A stretch of DNA of 64,000 nt. Source: Trissonchulus latispiculum. Lineage: Eukaryota > Nematoda > Enoplea > Enoplida > Ironidae. The position numbers were made by a program, and so were the translations under genes. Positions 32,230 through 43,701 of the stretch are shown piece after piece. The stretch lies in contig JASAND010020580.1 of the NCBI GenBank assembly GCA_030248195.1, positions 1 through 64,000 of the forward strand, written 5' to 3'. Every line of letters starts with the position of its first letter. Positions within the stretch are counted from its first letter, which is position 1. Below the pieces are notes generated by a model. That model was not told where the DNA came from and made no database searches. It saw only the letters and a program-made list of their open reading frames with translations.

Positions 32230-32500
32230 ATAGAATTGGCAGTCGGCGCTGAAAATGATAGAAACTAGATTCAGCGCCGAATACGGAAAGCAGCCGGCGC
32301 TGAAAATTATAGAAACTAGATTCAGCCTCGAATAGGGAAAGCAGTCGGCGCAGAAAATTATAGAAACTAGATTCAGCGCAGAATACGGAAAGCAGTCGGC
32401 GCAGAAAATTATAGAAACCAGATTCAGCGCCGAATAGGGAAAGCAGTCGGCGAAGAAAATTATAGAAACTAGATTCAGAGCCGAACAGGGAATGCAGTCG
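32230..32500. repeat. 60-bp minisatellite, about 4-5 copies
   Basis: Tandem copies of a 60-bp unit (GCAGTCGGCG..., TATAGAAACTAGATTCAG). Because 60 is a multiple of three, the minus strand has an open frame of a 20-residue repeat (LNLVSIIF...DCFPYSA); this is a by-product of the unit length, not a supported gene. Confidence 0.9.
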
Positions 32501-33471
32501 GATAGCGTAGAACAGGCAATTGCTCCGTCCATCCTATTCGCGTGAACTGCCCTGCACTAGTCGAGAACGTGGTATTTACTGCGTTTGAAATGAGGCAGGC
32601 TGCAGCCATATCGTTCGTGCGTGTAAGCAAAGTCTGCTTTTGAAGAGTAAAAGTGCGTTGTTGATTGTGGATCATGAAGTAACGCAGTTAACATTAGGTG
32701 TCATGATGTGATCAAAATGTGCTGTAGCTAGCTAGCTTTGTTCTTTAACATAAAGTTAAAGCCTCTAGCGATGCTGTTGTCTTCTGTATAAAGTACATAA
32801 ACCGCATTGCCCATGAGTAATACTAAAGTCTGACCAAAAAATCTTGGAACTGAACTGTGAGTGCCTGTCCTGAGTTAACCATTGAAGTTAGCCTATATAT
32901 AAAGTATATATTTTTAGAAACATCAGGAGGAGGAGAATCCGGTAAAACCATCATATCCGGTCTATATCCGGTAACCGGGTACCAAATCGATAAAAACGCT
33001 TCAGATTCGGAAAGAGAATGCTAATTATTTCCTGCTTTAGTATATTGGTCCTTGGCCCAAAACATTTCCGAAAATTCGGTCAAATCAGGTCTAGGCTTGT
33101 TATACTGTATTTTTGGCATTTTTAGCTCATTTTATTCACCCCACTTTTGGACCTCCCCCCACTAGTGGGGGGGCCCACTTATTTTTGACAAAAACCCCCA
33201 GGTTGGCACAATGAACTTCAAGTTAATTGCCCTTGCTCACCGTTGAAATATATCTATATGGGGAATTTTAGGAAGTGGACTATGTATGAATCTCCGAACT
33301 ACGTGCATACATCTTGAAGAAAATGTACGTACTACTTTGGCATATAAACTTGAAGGTTAGTTATTTTACATGGAAAATTAAATAAAGATGAAAAAATATA
33401 ACCAAACATGCTATTATATATATATATATACCTAATCCAAAACCATTTAGATAAAGGGTCTCTGTAATGTA

Positions 33472-33512
<41 letters not shown>

Positions 33513-33527
33513 TATACCTATATATAT

Positions 33528-33853
33528 TAGGGATCGACCGGAATTCCAAAAAACCGGAACCGGAACTGGCTTTAAAAAACCGGAACCGGAACCAGCACTT
33601 TAACACTACAGAAATCGAAAATTTTTTCTGACGTTTTGGACAGTTTTTGCACAATTTTTCGCTTTTTGTAGTTACTAGAACATTGTAATAACGTTTGAAT
33701 TACGTATATTTTAGTTATTCCAATGAACGAACTTGAAATTTGCAATTTATTATTAAGAGATTTTTGTCTTATAGCATAGTTATAAGTTAAACTTTACTAT
33801 ATAGCTTTAAAATTTAAAATTAATTATATATATACACTGTATGAATATGCTAT

Positions 33854-33893
<40 letters not shown>

Positions 33894-35345
33894 TATTCGA
33901 GCACATTTTTGATGGATAAATGGCATCTATATATGTATATTTTTACATTATATATACGAATTTTGATGAATAATTTAATCGAATGCACGTTGACTTAAAG
34001 GAGATTTACTGCCAAATAAAATTTAATTTCTTAATTAGTTAAGCTGAATTTTCAATTAAGAGAAATAAGTAGATAGAAACTGATTCCACGAAATTTTTGC
34101 GAGCACCAAAAATTGCTCTTACAGCATAAAATAAGTCAGAAACTTGTTTAGTTGTATCTGGCTTGTCTGATAGTTTCTAGTCATATATAATCAAAAAGTT
34201 CATTTACTTTACTAGAGCTCCAGGAAAATTTGCAACATTTTCAAAATACAAATTTAAAAAAGTAATGATGCCATTTACAATTTTAGAAAACAAAATATAT
34301 CTACTACCATTTTAGTTTACTTTTATTCTTTCTGCATTTCAGACAAAATTAAAATAATTTTTTTGAAAATTACTGTACAAATTCCGTGTAGTAAAATCTA
34401 ATCTGGTTACGAACTTATCTCAACAACATCAGTTACAAAATATTGGACTTGTTTAGAACATCGGCTTTTAATTCATTAGCTTGTAATTATATCTCAGTAA
34501 AATTACTTTGGAATTGGAATTTTCTGATTAAAATACAAATGTTTTCTGCCTGGTTACAATATATAAATTTTCGTCCATTAAACGTATATGTAAGCCAAAA
34601 GTATTTTTCACAAGTTTCAAAGAAAGTAGATTTGCACAATTTCTCCAAGTTGAATTAAGCGAATTTTCTTCTTTTTGGCTAGCTTCATCAGGGTTTTTTA
34701 ATTTTAAATGACGTTTATTCGAAATATTTTTTAAAACCCTTGCTATTTGTTCCATCCATAATTTTTTAGTAATTCTGTTGATCTCCGCACTGGATTAATT
34801 ACTAAACAAACAGCAATAAACTTCGTTCATATTTAAAGTCCAGTCTCGATTTAAGCAATTGCTTTAAGCTAAAACTTACATATTTTGATTATATAACAAT
34901 GCATTCTATAATTTTGAAATAGCATAGGTGGACGCCAGGCTTCAATAATTTCAGCTTAGCATTATAGCATTAGGTATCTTCTACCACTACTTAAATTTAA
35001 AGGTTCGGCGGCCTTGTATTATATATATATCTAATCTAATTTTAAGTATTAGTTTTGTTTATAATGAATTAATATTCATAACAACGATACATTAGACATT
35101 ATTATTACAAATTCTACATATTCTAATAGCGCCGCAGGCGGAAATTTTTGAATAAATCATATTCTGTTTATATAATGAGAGAATCGCAGTTTTTCAAAAA
35201 ATTTTAAATAAGTTTGATAAAATTTTTGAAAATTTTAGTAAAATTTTGCTTTTGATCATAGGCTAAAATTGGTTCCGGTTCCGGTATGTTTTCAAAAACC
35301 GGAACCGGAACCAAAAAGTACCGGAACCGGAATTCCGGTCGATCC

Positions 35346-35348
<3 letters not shown>
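33528..35348. mobile_element. Non-autonomous hAT-type element with CCGGAACCGGAA arrays
   Basis: Termini TAGGGATCGACCGGAATTCC and GGAATTCCGGTCGATCCCTA are perfect complements over about 20 bp, flanked by ATATATAT on both sides (8 bp, but in TA repeats, so weak). Each end has several CCGGAACCGGAACC units; the 1.6-kb inside is AT-rich without a convincing ORF. Confidence 0.8.
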
Positions 35349-35382
<34 letters not shown>

Positions 35383-35390
35383 CACGTACT

Positions 35391-35687
35391 TAGGGATGCA
35401 CCGGAGCCTGGCCCCAGCCGGTCGTCAAGCCCCGGTCAATTAACAAAATTTTGTAAATTTTTGACACTTTTTACCAAAATTTTGAAATTTCAAAAGTCAA
35501 CAAGTGTTACAAATAGTTGTTTTCCCACCAATTTGAATGAATAATATATATACGTATTACGTTTGTATATATATATCAGGAATTGTTGCAAAATTTTCAA
35601 TAACATTTCTTTAAATTTTCGATTTGGACCCCCAATTTCCAGGCCCCGGAAAGATGGGGTTTCGGACCCGGCCCCGGTGTATCTCTG
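35391..35687. mobile_element. Small hAT-type MITE abutting the first DEPDC5 exon seen
   Basis: Ends TAGGGATGCACCGG and CCGGTGTATCTCTG form an imperfect inverted repeat, with GGCCCCGG units inside each end. The flanks (CACGTACT and ATAGTAAT) do not match well, so the insertion is old. Its right end lies within or at the edge of the exon at 35690-35798. Confidence 0.65.
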
Positions 35688-35689
35688 AT

Positions 35690-35798
35690 AGTAATTGCAT
35701 CTTGCAGACGTACGTATGGGTTTCCTTGTGAAAAATATCTACAACATCACCAGGCTTCAACTGCGGAAAATCTTTTCGGTTAAACACAAAATCACAGT
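35690..35798 (-). CDS. DEPDC5: DEPDC5/Iml1 exon: N-terminal domain, 3' end uncertain
   Basis: Acceptor ATTTTAG, then DCDFVFNRKDFPQLKPGDVV and DIFHKETHTY, matching the first conserved block of DEPDC5 ([21 protein letters not shown]). It is not the start exon: it enters in phase 1 and no Met fits. The donor is unclear because the sequence runs into a MITE at 35687; AC|GTACGT at about 35711 is an alternative. The first coding exon was not found upstream. Confidence 0.85.
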
Positions 35799-36569
35799 CT
35801 AAAATTATGAGCATTATGATGTCATGTTCACGTGTATGAATATGTTATATAAAATATATGTATATATACAACCAGACAATAGACACCGTATGCAAAATCT
35901 TGAATGCATTTAGACATATGATAAAGTAAAATTGTTCCGTTTACTGGCTAATATGTAATTTCCGGTTCTTTTTAGGCAAAAATTTCTGGGGGAGGGGAAG
36001 ATTTTCTGGAAAAATGCTTAAAAATAGCAATTTTTACTGCTGATCTAAAAATTAAACTTTTTAACCTATATTTATGCTAAAACAGCTAAAAATGCTAAGA
36101 AATCACAAAAAATCGACAATCCGAAAAAACTTTTGACATATCACCCTAAAAACCTATTTTTCTGTTGACTTCTGAAGTCTGGGGGCCGGCAGGCCATAAT
36201 CCTGGAGGGAGTGATTCTGGGGGGAACCGATTCCTTGGCCCAAGGGGGGCCCTGTAGGAAAAAGCCGGTATGTAGTTTGTATCATCCAGTGAATCACAAT
36301 ACAGGGACAGATTTGTCAGTCGGTATAGAAGCCAGCGAACAAGCTAAGACAAGCCCTTTAACATATTTAACATAAACTTAAGGAACCCTCCCATGGCCCG
36401 TCAGCCTAGGCTGTGGATGTACGTCACATGACCACGGCGGCCACTCCACCACAGAATTTCCTGCAGGAAGTATGTGCTCCAGCACACGTGCCGAAGAAAC
36501 TGTTAACCAGTAGTCTGGGATGGGTCTGTGACCAAACTGCATGTCCAATCCTTACAATAAGATAGAATC

Positions 36570-37510
36570 TGCACTGACGCTATATAAATCTCTCATCCAG
36601 AAAATTGAATATGGCCCACGGAAACCGACGTAGCAATTAAAAAAGAACATCTGGCATAGACTCTGTCTGATCTAATCAACACAACAGCCATACGTATCGT
36701 CCTGCCTTCACCTGGTGCCTAACGTCCTAGCCAGTGTTTTTTGCTCAAAAACGCGTGTAATTACACACTTTTTTCTGGAAAATAGCAAAAATATTTTGGC
36801 GACTGTGTAACGTTACACCAAAATTTTAGACAAATTTTACCTAATGGTCGGAACTTTTTCCAATGCTCATGCATTTGTTTTCACATATTTACCGTTTCTG
36901 GGGGGCTTCGGCCCCCAGACCCCCCCTTTTGCACCATGTCTTGCATTTTATTTTCGGTATTATTTAAGGATATATTAGTTACTATTTGCTGTATTTGTTC
37001 GTTCTTGTATTAAAAACGCGTACACACCAAAATTTTTCAGCTTATGAAGCAAAACTTAACTGGTTCCTTGCCAAGTTTTGTGCTACAAGAGGCCTTTCGA
37101 AAAATTATGCTCCTCCGGTGCACTGGTGTTTTCCTTGGTTCTATCAAGTCAAAACCAATAAATGCAAATCATCGATGTAACTGCTCAATTTTTTAATTTT
37201 GTCGATCTGATTTGGTGAAACTCCAAATAAATAAAGTAGATAACTCCAAGTAAATAAGATGTTAAAATTTTGCTTATAATTTTTTAACGGAATAATTTTG
37301 TTAACTACAAAATTGTATACATGTGTTAAGCAAAACGCGCGTAAATTAGGAATTTTTAGGTTACACACTTTTTTCTGAAAAATAGCAAAAAATTTTGGAG
37401 AGGTGTGTAACGTTACACAGAAGCCGTCGGCGAAAAAAAAACACTGGCTCCTAGCCATGTGGGTGGGTGAGGCAGCTGACAGACTGGCTAAGACTGCAAC
37501 TACCCCTTGC
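36570..37510 (+). pseudogene. RNase H fragment of a non-LTR retrotransposon, split by a MITE
   Basis: 36570-36731 reads roughly as RICTDALYKSLIQKI (RNase H strand and helix); after the MITE, 37447-37503 gives HVGVGEAADRLAKTATTPC, the GHSGVxGNEAADxLA motif. Stops and a missing piece show it is dead. It resembles the RNase H of the I-like elements elsewhere in the window. Confidence 0.6.
36732..37446. mobile_element. hAT-like MITE with direct subterminal repeats
   Basis: It starts CAGTGTTTTTTGCTC and ends GGCGAAAAAAAAACACTG, with TCCTAG shared on both flanks (imperfect 8 bp). An 80-bp block including TTACACACTTTTTTCTG, AAAATAGCAAAAA and GTGTAACGTTACAC occurs at both ends in the same orientation (about 36757-36835 and 37350-37425), unusual for an inverted-repeat element. 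Confidence 0.7.
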
Positions 37511-37729
37511 CAAGATTAAATAGGATGAATAGATCTATACAACTTCTGGCAGGAGACTGCAATCAAACGATCGATATTGACAATACGAACAATGTTAACT
37601 TCTTCATAGCGACAGCGCCTAGAGCAAATTATACGTATATACCTCATTTGAAAACGAGGCGGGAAAGTCGCTCCTTAAATTGGCCATAAATCGGGTGATC
37701 TTAGGTTATTACTTTTTCAAAAAATGACC

Positions 37730-39110
37730 AATTTTATGGCTTAAAGTGTTCATTCTGGTGATAAATATACGTATATATATACACGTTTTAAACAGTTTTT
37801 TGACGCTATATTGACCTTATTTTGGAGTTAGAAACACATACACATATATATACGTATATATATATACATATATATATATATATGTATAATAGCAATCATG
37901 TTATTGAGTGTAAAACCCTTGTCTAATGTTAACGTTGAATGGTTGAATGTTTTTGACAATAAAATGGCTGAAAATGCAATTTTTGGCATAACAATTGTTG
38001 GGGGGGGGGAGGTTTGGGGATTCGTGGAAGGGTTTGGCGAGGTCTAAAATGGAGACCCGATCACAAAATTTCGGGGGAGGGGCCCCAACCGAAATCCCCG
38101 TTATATATACACCTACATGGGGCGGTCCCCCACTAGGGATAAAAGCAAGCACCTTTGGCTTGCCTCCCCCTTTTCGAAAGCCCTCCCAATTTCAAATCCC
38201 TAAAAAATACCAGCACGAACATGACTTACTAAATTTTGCCTTGTCATCATGGAATTTCAGTTTGACAATTTTTCCCATCAGGCAGCACCAGTAAACAGTC
38301 CCATGTAGAGTTACGCAGTGAACGAGAACACCTATATATACGTTATATAACCTATATAACTGCACAACAATCAAAGCTGCAACACTAACGCTTTTGTTAT
38401 TTTCATTGGTATACCATCACATTGTGTAGAGGTTGTGGTAGAGGTAGAGGTCCAAAATTTTCCCAGCAGCCCCGAGGATCTCCCATAGGTGCAAGACAGG
38501 GGAGGGGGGTTGGGGAGGTAAGGGAATTTATAGGGGTCGCAGGACAAAAATGTTGCCTTGGTCCCATAGGTGTAAGGCAGGGGGGGAAGTTGGGAGGAGG
38601 GTAGCTCTCCAGCGATTTTCTCAAACCAAACCCCCTTCGCCCAAAAATTTTAGGGGAGTCCCCCATAGTTTCCCTGGAAATTTTGGTTGGGGGGGCAAAC
38701 TTCGAAAATTTGGTGGTCGACCCCTGAAATGTGATGGGGAGTACCCCCCCCGAACCCCCCCCAAATTCGGACCTCAGAAAATTCAAAAAATGGCCTAAAA
38801 ACGCAAAATTTTCTGTATTTTAACGCTTTTTTGTCAAAACAAGGCTTGTTTTTATCGTTTTAGGCGTTTTTACACCGTTTTAAACCGATTTTAAGCCAAA
38901 ATTTGAAAAAAAATTTTCAAAAAATGACTTGATTTAGCTAACTTTTTGGTCCCAAAAAGTGCTGGGGGGGGTTCGGGGGGGGGGGGGGTAACCAAAAGTG
39001 GGGGGAGGGATAGTCAAAAAATCTGGGAGGGGTAAAGTTGGTCGAAAATTTTGGGGGGGAGTTCCCCCCCCCCCCCACCCCCCACCATAGGTGAACCAGG
39101 CTACAGTTTG
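37730..39110. repeat. G/C-tract repeat family, left block
   Basis: A patchwork of long G and C runs with ACACCTATGG / CCATAGGTGTA boxes and a module TGGCTGAAAATGC...TTTTTGGCATA. Much of it is present, partly inverted, at 58400-60500 (for example CACCATAGGTGAACCAGG here and CTGGTTCACCCATAGGT there). Long open frames here are low-complexity by-products. Confidence 0.7.
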
Positions 39111-39699
39111 CCCCCTGTGAGACCCCCCCCCACGGAGAGGCCAGACCCCCCTCCCCCCCTACCCGACCTCAACTACTCCCCCCCAAGCCGAGCTCAAACC
39201 CCCCTCCCTCCCTAAAATTGGATCCAAACCAGGTAAAAATGCAAAAAGTTTGAAAAATTTTTTTGCAATTTCTGAAAATTTTTGAAAAAAATTCGAAAAA
39301 ATGACTATAAATCACACATAAAGAGCTAAAGATGGTTATTTATAGCAATTAAAAGGTAATATACGCAATTATAAACCACAATCTGGGCTAATTTAGGCAT
39401 ATTTTAGCACAAATTTGTCAATTTTCAAGCCCTATTTTCGCATACGAAAACTATCGACAGAAGGTTTTGAGTATGTTTTATGTACTGTACATCGAAAAAG
39501 GAGCATTTTTAGCCAAAAAAACTTGGGTACAGTTTAGGGGGGTCCCCCTCCCCCAAATTTGGGATTTGGTGGGGTCCCCCGAGCCAAATTTGGACCTTCT
39601 ACTCCCCCCCCAACCCAAACAGGTGGTACACCTATGCCCCCCACCCCAGTTGCACCTTTTGATTTCGATTTCCCCTCCTCGCATTGAATAGCCCAAGCA

Positions 39700-41215
39700 A
39701 TTTTACCTACTTTTGAGATGTAATTTCGTTAAAACCGATAAACTAATCCAGCCTCCTAGAATAAAAGATTAGTGTGTGTTGTAGTACCGACATAGTAAGT
39801 AAACACTATTTGCTCCTTCAAATTCAACCGTATGAGCCCGCAAAATTGAGAATTACCACATTGACTCTTTTGGGAAGATAGATCAAGCATGTAGTTGCCT
39901 AGCAGAGGTTTAGCCCCAGGTGTAACGGAGATTTGGGGTGAGGGAGGCTCCCCCCCCAACATCTTCTGGGGGGGCCCTCTGGAAATTTTTCATTTTTTAT
40001 GCCAAAAATCGCATTTTCAGCCGTTTCTAATGATGAAAAACATCAAACCATAAAGTAATTTTAACATTAGACAGTGGTTTTAAACTCAAAAACTTGATTG
40101 CCAACGTGTTCCCAAGTCCAAAATAAGGTGAATGTTGAGTCATAAGATCCATAATACAGTTAACACGTTGGCTCCTAAAAGGAGCAATATCTCGACGTTG
40201 GGTTGCTCAGATCTGTTTTCGATTAAGCACAAAGGAGTACGGCTTTTGAAGTGATGCATGATTTGTAGATGTAGGGTAAGAGTGTTTTAGAAAAGGGAAA
40301 TAGGCTAATACAAAACCTATTACATATATGCTGGTATATTTTAATTTGCATTTCTTATCTTTCAAGTAAAGGCACGACAATTGGGCGTTTCTTGATCAAA
40401 GATTTCTCTCAACTCATAAGTTGAAAGTGAGTACATGTTGAAACAGTACATATTCTTGGAACTGTTGCTGAGTTTGTTGTTCCGGACTTGGCGGTTAATT
40501 TTTGTTTGAGATAAGCGCAATGTTTCTGGCAAACTTCAGACAAAAAGTATCTTCTAGTGCCACTTCACCAGACTTCTGTCAGCTAGTGAACTGAAAACAG
40601 AAGTTAATTTGCATATTACGTCAAATCAACTCTTACTTTTATTTCAACCAAGGGGGCGTTGTGAAAATCGTTTCTTTAAAACTTAATATCGCAGGTCATA
40701 AAAGCCCCCTCCATAAAAATTTATGCTAAAAATCTTTACATTCTCTCAAATAAAAAAGATAATTTAAAAAAAGAAAATCTCTGTCCAATTCAAAAAAGCA
40801 CCTGCGAGGCCCCCTTCTTACAAAAACTCTCACCGCTAATGAAAGCAGTGATAAGAATAGGGTTAAAATTTAGAGTTGAACATAAGCAGTTCATTTTGCG
40901 CCAGAAACGAAAACAGCTATCTCGCCTTTAGGCGAGATAAAAACGTGTATTTCTCATAATAATAAACAGTTTAAGCCAAAAATTTCGACACTTTTGAAAA
41001 TTTTTTCAAAATTTACCCTAAAAATACCCAATTCTTGGTCATTTTTCGCGCCTTTGGCGCGACTCCCCCCCCCCCAGTTGGGGGGGGGGGACGTCCCCCC
41101 CCCAAAAAGTTTTGGGGGAGGGTTGAAAAAAGGCTTGGGGGGGGCTACCCCCCTCCAACCCCCCCACCTTACACCTATGGGTTTAGCAGGCATTACACCT
41201 TTTCAGAATTTTTGA
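39700..41215. repeat. G/C-tract repeat family, second block with an inserted segment
   Basis: Another copy of the same family (GCCAAAAATCGCATTTTCAG, GTAATTTTAACATTAGACAG, ACGTGTATTTCTC). Relative to the copy at 59100-59340 it carries about 0.78 kb of extra, unrelated DNA between about 40158 and 40940, probably an insertion. No gene recognised. 41220-42230 holds G/C runs and nothing I recognise. Confidence 0.6.
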
Positions 41216-42235
41216 ATAGGCGATATCTCCCGCTGCAAAAATCTGCAAAAATGAGAACCTAGCCTGCAAAATTCTGCAAAAATCCTGCAAAATTCCTGTA
41301 CTTATGCAGGCGTCTCCCGTTAAATGTGTAATGCTGAGTTAACCCAGGTCCCCAACCCCCCCTAGGGAAACTATGGGTCCCCCCCCAACGGGCGAAAACG
41401 AAAAGGCGAAACGAAAACGCCGACGGTGCGAAAACCGGCCATTTTTTCAAACTTTTGGATGTGTAGAACTCATTTCTTGGAATTATGAGAAAATTCTAGT
41501 AGTTTGAAGAATGGCAAACTCTACGGATTATTTTCATGTATTATATATATAATGACTTCCCTGGACTGTAGCAATCGAGAGTAATTTGTGATTAATTTCC
41601 TGGGGAAAAAAGCCACTTGGCTGGCATTTTTTTAGTGGGGGGGGTGGGGTGGGCCCCCCACTTTTCGGTTCCCCCTCCACTATTCGGAGCCCCCTCCCAC
41701 TTTGGCCCCCCACTTTTCAGCAAGCCCCCACCCACTTTTTTGGGGGTCGCAGAAAAGTGTCAAAAAATTAGGTTTTTGAGGTCAAATTTTCAAAAATTTT
41801 CTCAATTTTTAGCTAATTTATGGACGTATAAGCTAATTTTAAGCTTAAAAACAGCGTTTTTTGCGTTTTTACCTTCAAATGTTAATTTTTCGCTAAAAAT
41901 TTCGGTATATATTACCGTTAGCTCGCCCTCGCCCCCCCACTTCCCCCTCCCTACGGGGAGCCCCCCCCACTTTCAAAACCCTAAAAAAATGCCAGCTTGG
42001 TCGAAGCATATCCTGAAGGCGTATTATAGATCAATTCTGAGTTTTCCATTATGTTCAGCGCCGCTTATTTACCCTAGGTTTGTTGTACATCGAGGCAAAT
42101 TGCATTAGTAAAGCATTAAAACAGCTTTTTAGTTTGCAGCTGCAGCATAAACTGGCTAGGTTTCATCAGGTCGGGGGAGAAACCAACCCGCAGATGTTAG
42201 GGGGAAACCAACCCCCACCCCACCACTGCTATACT

Positions 42236-43587
42236 GATACTAAAAGTCTGACCAAAAAATGTAGAAAGCGAAATTGTTTGCTTTATATCTCGTAAACGCT
42301 TCAAGATAACTGCCATAAATTATATATTTTCTGAACCGGAATGATGAGATCTTTCTTCTCGTGAAGAAAGTTTTTTGAAATTTCCCGTGCGATTTCAAAG
42401 GGTGCCGCTTTTATATGTCCAGAAGGATTGGTAAATGCTACACCCACGATTTTTTCAGGAAAATGTTCCCCTTGCCCGAATGTCCTACACACCAAATTTC
42501 AGCTTTGTTGGTTGAAAATTGCGTGAGTTATTCCATTTTTTAGATTTTCAAAATCCTTTGATCTTTGCCGCTTATTCGACTTTGACTGGTTGTTACTCGC
42601 CACTCGCTAACGAAAAAAATTTTTGATTGGATTTTCAGGACCGCCTGGGTGTCCGCTTTCATCTGATATACGTGGTATTTCAAAATTTGAAAGTCGATTT
42701 TTTCGAAAAATACCACTTTTTGACCCAAAATTCCGGCAAAGCGAATCCACCAAAAGTGAATAAAAATAACATAATCATAAAGTTCATTATGAGCTGAATC
42801 CAACTATATAAAGTTTTCGTGGCTACGACTTATATTGCGCCAGCAATGAATTTTTAAACATTTTACTTATTTCAGCTGGTTTTTGCTAGTTTACGCTGGT
42901 TCAGGTAAATCTAGGCGGCAACATCAAAGGAAGCCAAAAACCAGCTTGAAATAAGGGAAATGTTTAAAAATTCATTGCTGGCGCAATATAAGTCGTAGCC
43001 ACGAAAACTTTATATCGTTGGATTCAGCTCATAATGAACTTTATGATTATGTTATTTTTATTCACTTTTGCTGGATTCGCTTTGCCGAAATTTTGGGTCA
43101 AAAAGTGGTATTTTTCGAAAATATCGACTTTCAAATTTTGAAATACCACGTATATCAGATGAAAACGGACACCCAGGCGGTCCTGAAAATCCAATCAAAA
43201 AATTTTTTCGTTGAGCGAGTGGCGAGTAGCAACCAGTCAAAGTCGAAAAAGCGGCAAAGATCAAAGGATTTTGAAAATCTAAAAAATGGAATAACTCACG
43301 CAATTTTCAACCAAAAAAGCTGAAATGTGGTGTGTAGGACATTCGGACAAGGGGAAAATTTTCCTGAAAAAATCGTGGTTGTAGCATTTACCAATCCTTC
43401 TGGACATATAAAAGCGGCACCCTTTGAAATCGCACGGGAAATTTCAAAAAACTTTTTTCACGAGAAGAAAGATCTCATCATTCCGGTTCAGAAAATATAT
43501 GATTTATGGCAGTTATCTTGAAGCGTTTACGAGACATAAAGCAAACAATTTCGCTTTCTACATTTTTTGGTCAGACTTTAGTATTCG
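42236..43587. repeat. Palindromic (foldback) element, 1.35 kb
   Basis: Arms of about 670 bp (42236-42910 and 42940-43587) are close inverted copies around a short centre at about 42925. Outer ends: ACTAAAAGTCTGACCAAAAA and TTTTTTGGTCAGACTTTAGT. Each arm carries an apparent 87- to 101-codon frame (DSAHNELYDYVIFIHF), which is a repeat reading and not a known protein. A piece of the outer end (TACTAAAGTCTGACCAAAAA) also occurs alone near 32820. Confidence 0.9.
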
Positions 43588-43701
43588 GTGGGCGTCGTCA
43601 GTAGCATGCCGACTTACTAGTTGCAGCTTTAGGTTGTTTTCAACTCCCAGCGAAATAGGATAGAAACGTTTCTGCCCTGTGGTCCCATTCACACGTGCTG
43701 G

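Noticed and set aside
32176..32532. 118-codon frame of a 20-residue repeat
   Set aside because: Explained by a 60-bp minisatellite whose unit is a multiple of three; no signal for a real protein.
38400..39700. Long Gly/Pro-rich frames
   Set aside because: Low-complexity readings of G and C runs in a repeat block.
42540..43323. Pair of similar frames starting DSAHNELYDYVIFIHF
   Set aside because: The two arms of a palindrome; the peptide has no known domain and the frames are damaged differently.
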